A stretch of DNA of 64,000 bases, taken from Hofstenia miamia. Lineage: Eukaryota; Xenacoelomorpha; Acoela. The translations under genes were made by a program, and so were the position numbers. The stretch is from contig SCFE01000067.1 of the NCBI GenBank assembly GCA_004352715.1, positions 1,393,443-1,457,442 of the forward strand, in the 5' to 3' direction. The notes under the pieces were generated by a model. It searched no databases, had not been told where the DNA came from, and saw only the letters and a list, made by a program, of their open reading frames with translations. Each line of letters begins with the position of its first letter. The first letter of the stretch is position 1. Below are positions 10,132-20,892 of the stretch, piece by piece.

Positions 10132-12227
10132 CTAAAAACTCATCAATTACTAATCAAGTAAAAAGTATTTATATCAATCATTAAATCAATTTTTTCTTTG
10201 GATTACTCCTGGAAAATTATAATGGAAACAACTGATAATGTTTTGTAGATTTAATCAACATTGGGAAGCCCAAGCTACCAACCAAAAGCAAGCCTTCAAA
10301 ATAATCAAAAAACTTTATTTAATTTTAAGCATCACTGGAAAGGTTGAGCTAAGCTTTTGTAATATCAAAAATGTCTATTATAAATTCAATTTGATAATTT
10401 ATTAATATATTTGGGAGTAAAGATAAATAAAATTAATCTTTGCTGATACAATTAACATGTACACTCTACATTGTAAATCTAGTGAAAACGATTAGGCTCT
10501 GCAAGTTAAAAAAGCACTTCTTCATTAATATAACTCAGTTTGAATGGGATTTGCCTGTATAGTAATATTTTGCTCGATCTTCAGCATGACATGGTGTTGA
10601 ATTATTAGTTGCGACTCACATAACAATTAAGGATTAAGAGCAGCATGAACCTATTGTCTCTTCTGCAGGCATTTAAAGATTGCGGGTGTGCAAAACAATT
10701 TTATTGGAAATCAATATTGTTGCTCAAGTTTCTGTATAACTATTTATTCATTTGTTTTGTGTTGACTAATTCCAATATTAGAAAGTAATGGCAGTATGTT
10801 TTGCGTTCAGATTGAAAATTCTTTTTTCCTTCTGAATATGTTTTACAACCACATCATAACATTGTTGTTAATATTAATGTTTTTTACAGCACTATTAGCT
10901 GTTTTGGCAATGTAGATAAATAAATTCAATTTTAGACTAAAATCAATACAACAAAACAGCAAATGGCTGTTTTATCACATAGCATAGTTAACACAACACA
11001 AAAAGAAATAAATTATACTACAATTATTATATGGGTAATCTTTTTATCTTAACATAATATTAAACTTTTATATGAGCATAACGTAAACATCAATGCTGTT
11101 AAGATTTTCTATAATATATAAGATTCCGACTCCGACTCAGCTCATTTTAGGTTCATTTATGTGACCTATGCTAAAACGTTCTTAAATTTTTCGGTTTGAT
11201 CAGTGTAGCTATGTAAACATCTTAAAATAAAAACCATTCAAACTGAAATTGAAAAAGCTACATGAAACCTTAGAAGAAAATAAAAACCTAATTTAAAAAA
11301 TTTCAAAACTGAAAAAAAAATTTATATTTTTGCAGCACACTTTTTATAATTCTATGGCATTCACTGCATTTGGGTCGCTTTGCGGGCACTATTGAGTAGT
11401 AGCAAATTCGTTTTTGCAATATCTTGACCCAAGCCTTGCTCAACGCAGCATATGACCATGTCAGCTAGTGCCTCCTCATTAACCCAAAGCGATTTTTTTC
11501 TATTACAATTAAAAAAGTAATAATAACACTGCGCATAGTTCTAGTAATGAATTTTCTAAGACTCCGAGATGTAAGCAGGCTCAGCCCAATGATGGACAAA
11601 ATGAGGCCTACTAAGCCCAAGTCCGTTAGAATTTAAATGCAAAATACACATGATACGTAAAACCTAAGCTTACTAGAAAATATAAATCAGCACATTTCAT
11701 TGAGTTTTAATTTTTTGAAGCTCGAATCAGCATAACCAAGTAACCGCATAATTATGCTGAATTACTTGATTATGATCTTAGTTCTGTAAAAAATATTGTA
11801 TCTTTTATTGCTTAAGACACAAACGCTATTGTCAAAGGCTTGGAAAGTTGAACCAAACTCAGAAAGGGCTAAACGTTGCATACCTGCAAATGCCTACAAA
11901 CTAAGGACTAATATCTCTATGAATTTAATTTTGATTCGATCTGAGCTCTCAGCTGAAAATAAAGTAAAAGAACGTACAATTTAAAAAAAGGCTTGAATTA
12001 ATTAGTTCTGGGATAAGTAGAGATAGATTTGTGATACGAAATTGGTACTTTATCTTGATGGAAAACCTGTAGCATTAATACAAGCTTTACTATTACTAAT
12101 TCTTCTTAAAATAAATTGTCAAAGTTTTATTTCCTTGAAAAGAAAACTTAAACTTTTAGGTTACATTCTACTATATAATAGTGTGATATTGTTTGTTTCG
12201 CTAAAACATAGATAGTTTGCAATATAA
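10132..12227. other. AT-rich stretch upstream of receptor A exon 3, no TM1-TM5 exon found
   Basis: About 10132-10370 still resembles the intron upstream of B exon 3. I looked on the minus strand for an exon resembling B exon 2 and saw none. The only coding-like segment is 11361-11492 on the minus strand. Confidence 0.45.
11361..11492 (-). pseudogene. Unrecognised coding-like fragment
   Basis: A 43-codon open segment containing LWVNEEALADMVICC and EQGLGQDIAKTN, with balanced amino-acid composition unlike the AT-driven frames around it. The helix-rich look could be a transposase DNA-binding domain, but I do not recognise it. Confidence 0.25.
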
Positions 12228-13124
12228 TAGGTGTTGCAGTGAAATTTGCACTAACCTGACTTAATCATATAAGACAAAGTAGTTCACTAGAAGTACACTA
12301 TTATATTTATAATCATGTAGAATGGAAATAGTTTATTTAAGCATAATTATATGACAGAGAATGGTCCCAGTCGACCCACACGTTTGATTTTGTCAGGGAC
12401 TGACGCGAAGTCATTTTGTACATGTTGCATGTCTACAGATCACAGCTTCGATTTGATTCTCTGCTTTAGTTGGCGTATAGATTTGGCTTGCCAACCATCC
12501 CTGTATACTTCAAATTAGACCAGAAATTTTCTATAGGTCTACACGGAGGCAAGTTTGGCGGGTTGTCTGCTTTGAACACAAATTGAACATTGAGATTTGC
12601 CAGCAGGTCAGTTGTTGCCTTAGCTTAGGTCGGGCCAGAATAGTATAGAACTGTCGTTACGGTAGTAGGTGTCGATAAACTTCATCAGCTTGTCGCAGAG
12701 ACACACCCACTTTGTCAGTATTCTGCCGGACGATTGCAGCACGGGTTGCTGTAGACAATTTCTTATTTAATCCACCACTACCATCTTTCCGAGCTGCAGT
12801 ATTACGTTTTTTATGTTGACTGGTGTGGTAAATAGATCGCTTCGGGATACCCTCAGTCAAATAATGTTTTACTGTGTTTCTTCAGATGTTCATGCCGCTT
12901 GTAGAATGCAATAATGAGCTCGCGGCATTGCATTTCAGATAATTGATTCATTGCAGTTGACGATAAAAATATATAACAAATGAACTGCAATGACCTAAAT
13001 ACTCCTAAATTATTTAAATTAATATGATTGGCTCATTCAACAATTCATCAACTTGCAAAGTTTATTAATTATGTACGAGCGTGTGACTGTACAAACTTGT
13101 GCAAATTTTGCTACAACACCCGTT
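12228..13124 (-). mobile_element. Tc1/mariner-type element with decayed, internally deleted transposase
   Basis: Terminal inverted repeats: GGTGTTGCAGTGAAATTTGC at about 12230 and its imperfect inverse ending at 13120, with TA-rich flanks. The minus strand carries a transposase relic starting at ATG 12951 (MNQLSEMQCRELIIAFYK). After a frameshift it continues as TVKHYLTEGIPKRSIYH, a helix-turn-helix, followed by RKDGSGG and TRAAIVRQNTDKVGVSLRQA, characteristic of Tc1/mariner N-termini. A C-terminal fragment near 12480-12590 reads NPPNLPPCRPIENFW, the region around the last catalytic acid in this superfamily. The DDE core between them is largely missing. At roughly 0.9 kb it is shorter than an autonomous element, and it is non-functional. 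Confidence 0.75.
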
Positions 13125-13599
13125 ATATGGAAATGTTCCCAATAGTCAATATAGAATTGAAGCTAGTCAAGATAGGTTAAATTCTATTAATCATGATGGT
13201 TGCTAAATTTTGTGTAAAAAATCCTACTTTTCAATAGAAATTCCTTTCAAAGAAGATATAAATTTTTGTGCGTGGAGCTCTTTTCAAATTTGGTTTGTCA
13301 TTTGTCTTCATAATCCTCCTGCTTCGAGCAAAGTTGATGTTATTGTCACTGTCGCAGATTTCCGTAATCCAAATTCGAACCCAGAATCTCTGCTTGCCTT
13401 CTCCAATGTCTCCACTTGCTTCTGCAACATCTTCCTTGAACTAACATACACCTTCAGGTCGTCCATGTACTATAGGTGACACACTGCTCTACCATTCTTC
13501 TCCAACTTATACCCTATGCCTGTCTCCTTTAACTTTTCTGTGATAGGGATTAAGCTAACTACAAAAAGGAGTGGTGATAAGCTGTCTCCTTGGAATATG
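13125..13599 (-). pseudogene. LINE reverse-transcriptase fragment (first copy)
   Basis: On the minus strand this reads GIFQGDSLSPLLFVVSLIP (RT motif B), then about 40 residues later YMDDLKVYVSSRK (motif C, with the catalytic DD) and a motif-D-like FEFGLRKSATV. The FQGDSLSPLLF and YMDDLK signatures resemble the R2/NeSL-like group of LINEs. A stop (TAG) directly precedes YMDD and further stops follow. Only about 130 codons remain. It is truncated on the left by the Tc1-like element and on the right by the N at 13600. Confidence 0.7.
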
Positions 13600-13600
13600 N
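13600..13600. other. Single-N join flanked by a 796-base duplication
   Basis: 12804-13599 and 13601-14396 are the same length with only one difference noticed (near 13071 versus 13868). This looks like two overlapping contig ends joined with one N rather than a biological tandem repeat. Confidence 0.8.
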
Positions 13601-14396
13601 ACGTTTTTTATGTTGACTGGTGTGGTAAATAGATCGCTTCGGGATACCCTCAGTCAAATAATGTTTTACTGTGTTTCTTCAGATGTTCATGCCGCTTGTA
13701 GAATGCAATAATGAGCTCGCGGCATTGCATTTCAGATAATTGATTCATTGCAGTTGACGATAAAAATATATAACAAATGAACTGCAATGACCTAAATACT
13801 CCTAAATTATTTAAATTAATATGATTGGCTCATTCAACAATTCATCAACTTGCAAAGTTAATTAATTATGTACGAGCGTGTGACTGTACAAACTTGTGCA
13901 AATTTTGCTACAACACCCGTTATATGGAAATGTTCCCAATAGTCAATATAGAATTGAAGCTAGTCAAGATAGGTTAAATTCTATTAATCATGATGGTTGC
14001 TAAATTTTGTGTAAAAAATCCTACTTTTCAATAGAAATTCCTTTCAAAGAAGATATAAATTTTTGTGCGTGGAGCTCTTTTCAAATTTGGTTTGTCATTT
14101 GTCTTCATAATCCTCCTGCTTCGAGCAAAGTTGATGTTATTGTCACTGTCGCAGATTTCCGTAATCCAAATTCGAACCCAGAATCTCTGCTTGCCTTCTC
14201 CAATGTCTCCACTTGCTTCTGCAACATCTTCCTTGAACTAACATACACCTTCAGGTCGTCCATGTACTATAGGTGACACACTGCTCTACCATTCTTCTCC
14301 AACTTATACCCTATGCCTGTCTCCTTTAACTTTTCTGTGATAGGGATTAAGCTAACTACAAAAAGGAGTGGTGATAAGCTGTCTCCTTGGAATATG
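13601..14396 (-). repeat. Second copy of the 12804-13599 block
   Basis: Contains the right half of the Tc1-like element again (terminal repeat at about 13896-13917) and the same LINE RT fragment (about 13997-14396). Here the sequence continues past the copy edge, so this is probably the true continuation of the contig. Confidence 0.8.
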
Positions 14397-15718
14397 CCCG
14401 CCTAAACCTCAATCTATGCCCGTCCTATTGTTATTATTATTACTATTAATTTTATATTATTATTAATATATTATTTACTTCACCTCCAAATTTAAACAAA
14501 AAATTTCTTCAATTATCAGCAACTCCTCCATAAAATCACAAAAAGCCGTGTATTACTCTAAACATAAGAAAATCACTGTACAATAGAGTCACGGTGGAAA
14601 TAAGGTGTGCTTAGACGAAATGAGTCCTTCGCAGCATAATATCAATCTCCTTGTGCTTGGTCCAAGAGAGAATTTGTGGCAAGAAATTCACAACAGAGTC
14701 CTGAACTACTCGCATAATTCCTTGATGCGACACTGATTGCAAGTTTAGGCCCTCATGCACGCATAAACTGCCAGTACGATTGGATAACAATCACATGAAA
14801 TTACCACTAAAACGTTAACACTGATTCTCATTGGTTAATGGCAGCCAAAAATTGAAACAGTGTTGTATACATGTGTAATTACCGGCACGTAATCATAGGA
14901 AGAAATTAGGTTCATTTAATAGTCTCAGAAATATTATCTTCAATTTCTCGCGTATGAAATTTGCTATGTTAATACATTAGTGAGAAAAAGAAATAATAAA
15001 TTCTGACGTTTGTTTTCATCTAGAAAAGCATCTATGATCAATCCCTGTCAGGAAGATTTTGTCTGACATTTATTTCACTATTGCATATTATGTTGTTGAT
15101 CTCTTAAATAACTTGCAAGGATTTTTAAAAATTTTGTTGCCGACGTCAATTTTTCAATAGAAAAATTGACAGTGTCTATTTCAAACAAGTTTTACACCAA
15201 AACCTATTAATCTATAAAACCATCTATGAAGATTTATTGCTGACTAAGCCTTCTTGTTTAAATCGCGCTATTTCACTTGTCAAAGTTTTAAATTTATGTC
15301 TGCGCCTGAAATATCTTTTGCTATTATAATGCATACATATTTCAATATATTTCTTTACTTACTATATTCTTAAGTGATGAATGTTATATACCACTTAGAT
15401 TTATACATGAAATTGATATTTTCATTAAAAAATATCCGACATTGGTTTACATCGCAACTCTCGGATTATCTAGATCAGAGCTACAACCATGCGGTGCTTA
15501 AAATTTAGCCTTAGTTAATAGTGTCATGCCCAAAATGTCTGTCCGATGTGTCTGATTCTCTAGTCTTGCGTGATATAATCGATAAACCAACTCACAAAAA
15601 GCGCGATTGGATCACATTCGTATATCTTATACGAATTTTGATTGCTATAAAGCTAAACTCCTACCACCCTTAGGAAAATCGAAACACAGGGTTTGTTTAA
15701 TTACGCCCGTTTCCAACC
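14397..15718. other. No gene seen
   Basis: A degenerate TTA trinucleotide tract lies at about 14430-14470. The remainder is AT-rich with no supported frame. Confidence 0.5.
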
Positions 15719-16237
15719 GTGTGCACAATGGTATTTGATCTTCGTAAAAGCAACCTTGATAAGGATAGGTATAGGAGTTTTTACCGTTATAGCTTTCCTA
15801 ATTGTCATTGCTTGTCTGATATTGTTATTGCAGCCTGTAGGTTTTACATGTCAATTATTTTATCGATGAACTCAAGTTATTTATTACATTCATTATGCTA
15901 CATGACGATTGATGATTTAATAGTGTTTACACTTAGACGGTTATTACGATTGTATTTTTGTATTCTATTACACATAGTTTATTTAATAGTCATTACATGT
16001 TGCTCATTGCTTTGTACAGTAGACCTATGGCCGACTTCTAGTTCCCATTTTCCGCTGGCGGCATTGATTGTTTACATGTATCAAGGGCTATTATATATTT
16101 CTATATATGTAGGGTTATTACATGTAAGGCCTCATAATAAGCTATTCCAGCAGCAAGGTTGCACCACTTCGTTTATGGCATCAGTTCGTAATAACAAAAA
16201 CAATCAATGCACTAAATTCTTAAGTAGTTGCAAATCC
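15719..16237 (+). CDS. Unrecognised hydrophobic open frame running into a gap
   Basis: About 173 codons from ATG 15719 remain open until the N run at 16238. The product is rich in hydrophobic and cysteine residues with several possible membrane stretches (for example LLRLYFCILLHIVYLIVI), but the periodic 'ttacatgt' and 'ttacac' words in the DNA suggest composition rather than selection. No family signature is visible. It may be a chance frame. Confidence 0.2.
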
Positions 16238-16465
16238 NNNNNNNNNNNNNNNNNNNNNNNNNNNNNNNNNNNNNNNNNNNNNNNNNNNNNNNNNNNNNNN
16301 NNNNNNNNNNNNNNNNNNNNNNNNNNNNNNNNNNNNNNNNNNNNNNNNNNNNNNNNNNNNNNNNNNNNNNNNNNNNNNNNNNNNNNNNNNNNNNNNNNNN
16401 NNNNNNNNNNNNNNNNNNNNNNNNNNNNNNNNNNNNNNNNNNNNNNNNNNNNNNNNNNNNNNNNN
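16238..16465. other. Assembly gap (228 N)
   Basis: Run of N. Open frames drawn through it are meaningless. Confidence 0.99.
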
Positions 16466-16746
16466 GCAGTTCCATTGGTAAGATGTGGCTGGCGGATGTG
16501 TTTCTGGATATGCACGTCTCCTTTTGAGTTTCGATCCTGTCTTCCAGTATCTCTGCTTTATCTAAATAAGTTGGAGTGAATTAAGTAGCTAAAAGGGCTC
16601 TTGCATATTAAATCAGTTTAATAAACCGCACACTTATTATAAAGGAGAGAAATCGGAAAAGTGTCAAATCCGCTTGACGCTTAATCTAAGAAAAGTAATA
16701 GTTTTCTCTAAGTAATACAATCACAGTGGATTGGCATGATTCTACA
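16466..16746. repeat. 281-base block, first copy
   Basis: Repeated at 17344-17624 with equal length and only a few differences. The copies lie beside the gap at 16238-16465 and the N at 17307, so this is probably an assembly overlap or the two haplotypes placed in series. Confidence 0.75.
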
Positions 16747-16774
16747 ATATTCTTAATAGTAGGAGTCTTGACTA

Positions 16775-16828
16775 TAATCGACCGAATAAATGACCTTACA
16801 ATAATCGACCGAATAAATGACCTTACAT
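16775..16828. repeat. 27-base tandem duplication
   Basis: Two head-to-tail copies of a unit beginning ATAATCGACCGAATAAATGA. Confidence 0.85.
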
Positions 16829-17061
16829 GTATCGCTATTAAATGTAAGTATAGGAAACTGCAGTCTTATTAATTAAATTACAAAGCCAATAATTTTACGG
16901 TAATTGCTATCTTAATATTGTTTCAATGCAGTTAGTGTCAATGCCCGGTTGCTTTACTTAATCAAATCAACAAACATTTTACAAAATTGAGTTTAAGTCA
17001 GTTACAACTTGACTTGAGTGCACGCACTGAGCTAAAGTAAGGTACACATAATTAGTTCCAG

Positions 17062-17205
17062 TTGAGCTGAGATGGTGCAGTGGATTCAGTCATTGTTCAC
17101 GAAGGAGGGGAACTGTGTTGTGGAGATTGGCTTCAGGCAGTAGCCCACAGAAGAACTGAAGAGGAAACGTCACACGGCTCTGTCACCTAAATAGTGATGA
17201 TCAAT
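17062..17205 (+). repeat. Possible tRNA-derived SINE
   Basis: Contains GATGGTGCAGTGGATTCAG, reminiscent of a pol III A-box in tRNA-derived SINEs, followed by GGAGGGGAACTGTG where a B-box would be expected, although the B-box is not convincing. Locally higher GC than the flanks. No second copy was found in the window. Confidence 0.25.
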
Positions 17206-17343
17206 ATTCAGTTAACTTAACTAGTTAACTAAAAAGGAAAAGTTTGGCGATTCAATAACTTAGTAACTCCTCACCCGCAATTTACTGAGTGATAATTATC
17301 AACTATNCATAACCATTCCTCCGTTGTTCTCTATCTCACAGCG

Positions 17344-17624
17344 GCAGTTCCATTGGTAAGATGCGGCTGGCGGATGTGTTTCTGGATATGCACGTCTCCT
17401 TTTGAGTTTCGATCCTGTCTTCCAGTATCTCTGCTTTGTCTAAATAAGTTGGAGTGAATTAAGTATCTAAAAGGGCTCTTGCATATTAAATCAGTTTAGT
17501 AAACCGCACACTTATTATAAAGGAGAGAAATCGGAAAAGTGTCAAATCCGCTTGACGGTTAATCTAAGAAAAGTAATAGTTTTCTCTAAGTAATACAATC
17601 ACAGTGGATTGGCATGATTCTACA
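17344..17624. repeat. 281-base block, second copy
   Basis: Near-identical to 16466-16746; see that entry. Confidence 0.75.
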
Positions 17625-19560
17625 CTAGAGTTGGTATTTGATTTTTTGAAGAAAACATCGCTGAATTAAAAAATTCATTCAACGTGTAGAGGTAAATTGC
17701 AAAATTGTGGTAATATTGAGCAATACAAGAAATTTCCAGTAATTTTACATAAACAACATTAACTATTCTCACTTTTATTGGTTTAAGAAATTTTCAAGCA
17801 ATAGTCAGGCTGTTTCTTTAATGGTGAATGATAATGGGAAAAACATAGAAACAACTTCAAATCAATTTTTGGGGCGGGGTTCTTTAAAATTTACAATTGA
17901 AATATTTATGCTGACATTAATATATTTAATAACTATTTAAAATAGTTTATAAAAAAGCTAAAATTTCCCTGTCTGTGATATTCAGCACAAACAAATTCCA
18001 AATAATATTTTTTTAAAGAGGGTTTTTTAGAGATACATGTTGCATTTCAGATATTTATTTGATAAATTCGCAAAGACTTGCAATTAAGAAAAATATGTGC
18101 CACACAAATTCAAAATTCATTGTCTATTTCTATGTACACAATTTTTCCAGAAGATGGCGTTCTACCTCGTTTAATTTTTATGACTTTAAACGCAATATTT
18201 TGTGAAAAGAATTGAATCCCAAATGATTTTCGAACATCTCCGAATGGTTAAACCCGATGAATCAGTTATTGTAACAGTAAATCAGATGCGGTATTACTGT
18301 TACCTAAAATGTCACATGGGTTACATATCAGTCATCTAAAGGCAGGGCTTTTTTAATGTCACACACGCCCGACGAGAAATACTTTATTACCCGTAATGCA
18401 ATGTAATGCATTAATGGAATACATAATTGATTTTGATGTTTGAAAACAGTTACCAAATCATATACTCCAATGCAACCAGGGCCGGGCTTAGCCTGTGCGG
18501 GGCCCGGGGCAAAATATGATTTATAAGTAATGATAACAACGTCCCTTTTATAATAGTATGGGTTTCGCGACACTGTTTAGTTGTCTTAAAACTGCATAGA
18601 TCTATCCTTGCATATGCTCTTTGTAGGGAAAATATATTGCTTGCAAAATGTATATAATTATAAAATTTTTGTTTGATAATATTATTATATATCATTGTAT
18701 ATAATTAGACCCTAACAGTTTAAGATATCAGATCCAAATCAAAACAGCAATGTCAGTAAGTGTATGCATTGCAATTTGAAGATATTACAAACACATTAAG
18801 CATTTTAAAGATAATTATAGATTCTTAGAATTCATTTAGTATTTTAAAGTACCTTTAGGTCACTTTAAAGGAATTAAAAGTTTCGGAAGAATATTAAACT
18901 TTGAAGTATCTTTCAGTCACACTATAAAAAGTCAGTGTTTTAAAAATACATCTAGTACCTCAATACCTAATGCTTAATACAGTTCTACATATTTTGTCAC
19001 CAAATCAAATCTTAGATTTCTAGAAAAATTGAAGGATCTGCAAAAATGTCCTATACATAGAAAGAAAAGATACTGTAGTAGGGTAGAACAAATAAATATA
19101 TTATATTTCTCGAATGTTATATTTATCAAAAAATTGTCATTGTTTTTTGGAAACTAATTGAACTAAAATATATTTTTTATTTACCACGAATTTATAAAGA
19201 TATTTTTCTTGCTTTTTTCTAAAGTCATCTATTAAATTCTCACGTCAATCTCAATTGATAGCAGTTACCAACCTCTTAATCATTCTTATAAATTGTAAAT
19301 CATAAATATTTTATAATTGTAACGCTAAACACGAAAAAACCTTATTTATTGTAAATTTGTGTATATATTAAGGTATATACCCAAATGTTCAAATGCAACT
19401 AGCAATATAATTGTTGAATCCCTATTGTGAAAAACAAAATTTTAATTTTAATTTAAAAATAATTTTTCAGTATGCAATTCGCCCCCTCGGCCTCTCCTTA
19501 AAACCGGTACCTAATGCAACTCATTAACGAACCAAAATCATTTTTTCTAAATGTAGTTAT
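17625..19560. other. AT-rich stretch with no gene seen
   Basis: No supported coding sequence. The GC-rich island at about 18477-18512 is described separately. Confidence 0.5.
18477..18512. mobile_element. GC-rich transposon-terminus-like island
   Basis: Starts CAGGGCCGGGCTTAGCC and continues into a GGGGCCCGGGGC run, inside very AT-rich DNA. CAGGG(C)-initial GC-rich ends are typical of several cut-and-paste transposons. No matching inverted end was found. Confidence 0.3.
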
Positions 19561-19565
19561 AATAA

Positions 19566-19880
19566 CTTGAATTAAATGCTTTCAGTGATTTTAAGATATT
19601 TTGCATCGGTATTCTTTAAAATTTTTACATCATAACTTAGTCCACAATTTTTTAGTTGTTTTGAAATGGTTGAATTAGTTTCATGTTCTTTTGTTCTTCT
19701 GCTTAGTTGCCGACCACAATATCCGATATAATCCTCACCACAGGTGCATTGAATCTTATAAGTTAAATTTGATTTATCGGACATGCTAGTTGTTGATTTA
19801 AGACCAAGCTTTGCATTAAGTTTGTGGATCTTGTAAACAAATATTAATTTTTCTTTAATTAATTCGATCTGTCTCATTTG
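19566..19880 (-). pseudogene. Penelope-like GIY-YIG endonuclease fragment
   Basis: About 100 open codons on the minus strand. The sequence SNLTYKIQCTCGEDYIG, then GRQLSRRTKEHE, fits the GIY-YIG core of Penelope-like elements (N/L-x-Y ... YIG, conserved arginines, and EH). It is followed by YDVKILKNTD and an ITESI segment, corresponding to the conserved glutamate-containing helix (EA/ES-I). No reverse transcriptase precedes it. The reading frame is intact across the nuclease core, unlike the other Penelope fragments here, but it has no recognisable start context. It is most likely a 5'-truncated element. Confidence 0.7.
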
Positions 19881-20519
19881 AAGTATTAGATTCTAATAAG
19901 ATCATTTCAACCAAGTCTAAATACGAAAGAAGGTTATATACATAAACTATTGTTACCAATATTTAAGATTTGGTGAAATAAAATATTGCTATAAAATCAA
20001 GTAAATTTAGAGGGAATTATTTGTAAGTCGAAATATATTTTAATGTTTTTGTTTAAACTTGAAAGATCTTTATATTTTTCCCGAACTCAAACGAAGTGCT
20101 GTTTCCGAAATTCTTGTTTTCAACAGGATGAAAATTCCCCGCATTGAGACTGAAAGCTGAATGCTTATCTTAATGAAACTTTTCTACAGAAGTGGATACC
20201 TTGGGAATCAAGGAATCTTGATATTGAGTCCTTAGATTTTTTTAGAGATATCTAAAAATGAAATTTATTGAAAAAGTAAAACATATCATTACTGAAAAAT
20301 GCAACCAGATACATGAAGATGTCTTGTCAGAAACCATTGAAAATGCAAAACAAAAATGGAACTTTGCATTGCTATGGAAGGCTGCCATTTTCAACCTGAC
20401 TTTGAATTATTAAAATTTTTATGTTTCTGTTAAATAATCCAACATTCAAATTTACTTTAGTCTTATGCTAAGATGCTGAAATTAATGAGAGAAATCAAAA
20501 AGTTACTTAATAAGCATCC

Positions 20520-20524
<5 letters not shown>
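19881..20524. other. No gene seen
   Basis: AT-rich sequence with only short unsupported frames. Confidence 0.5.
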
Positions 20525-20553
<29 letters not shown>

Positions 20554-20554
20554 N
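20525..20554. repeat. (TA)n tract ending in a single N
   Basis: Microsatellite followed by an N at 20554, a likely contig join. Confidence 0.9.
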
Positions 20555-20892
20555 CAGATTAATATTGATGATGGAAAATTTTCTCTTGTGCTAGTATCTA
20601 AATTCCATTATCCTTGTGCCTTTTACAATTAACTTTTTTTAGAATTCATTGTTCCACATTGCCCAGCATTTCGGAATTAGTGACGCATTTGGAAGTGGCC
20701 TTGATGCCTTTTCTACGCTGCTGTGCTATGTTCTTCAAGTTTCTTACTTGTGTTCCGCATCCTTTGGAATTAGAAGGTTTAGATTTTCATACATTTTTCA
20801 AGAGTTCAAAAGCGTTTTAATAAGAGTGTACACTCACTAAGGCCTTAATTTTTCTTCAGAATCCTAAATATATATATATATATATATATATA

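Noticed and set aside
13210-13479. 89-codon plus-strand frame (repeated at 14007-14276)
   Set aside because: It is the antisense shadow of the minus-strand RT with the FQGDSLSPLLF and YMDD motifs.
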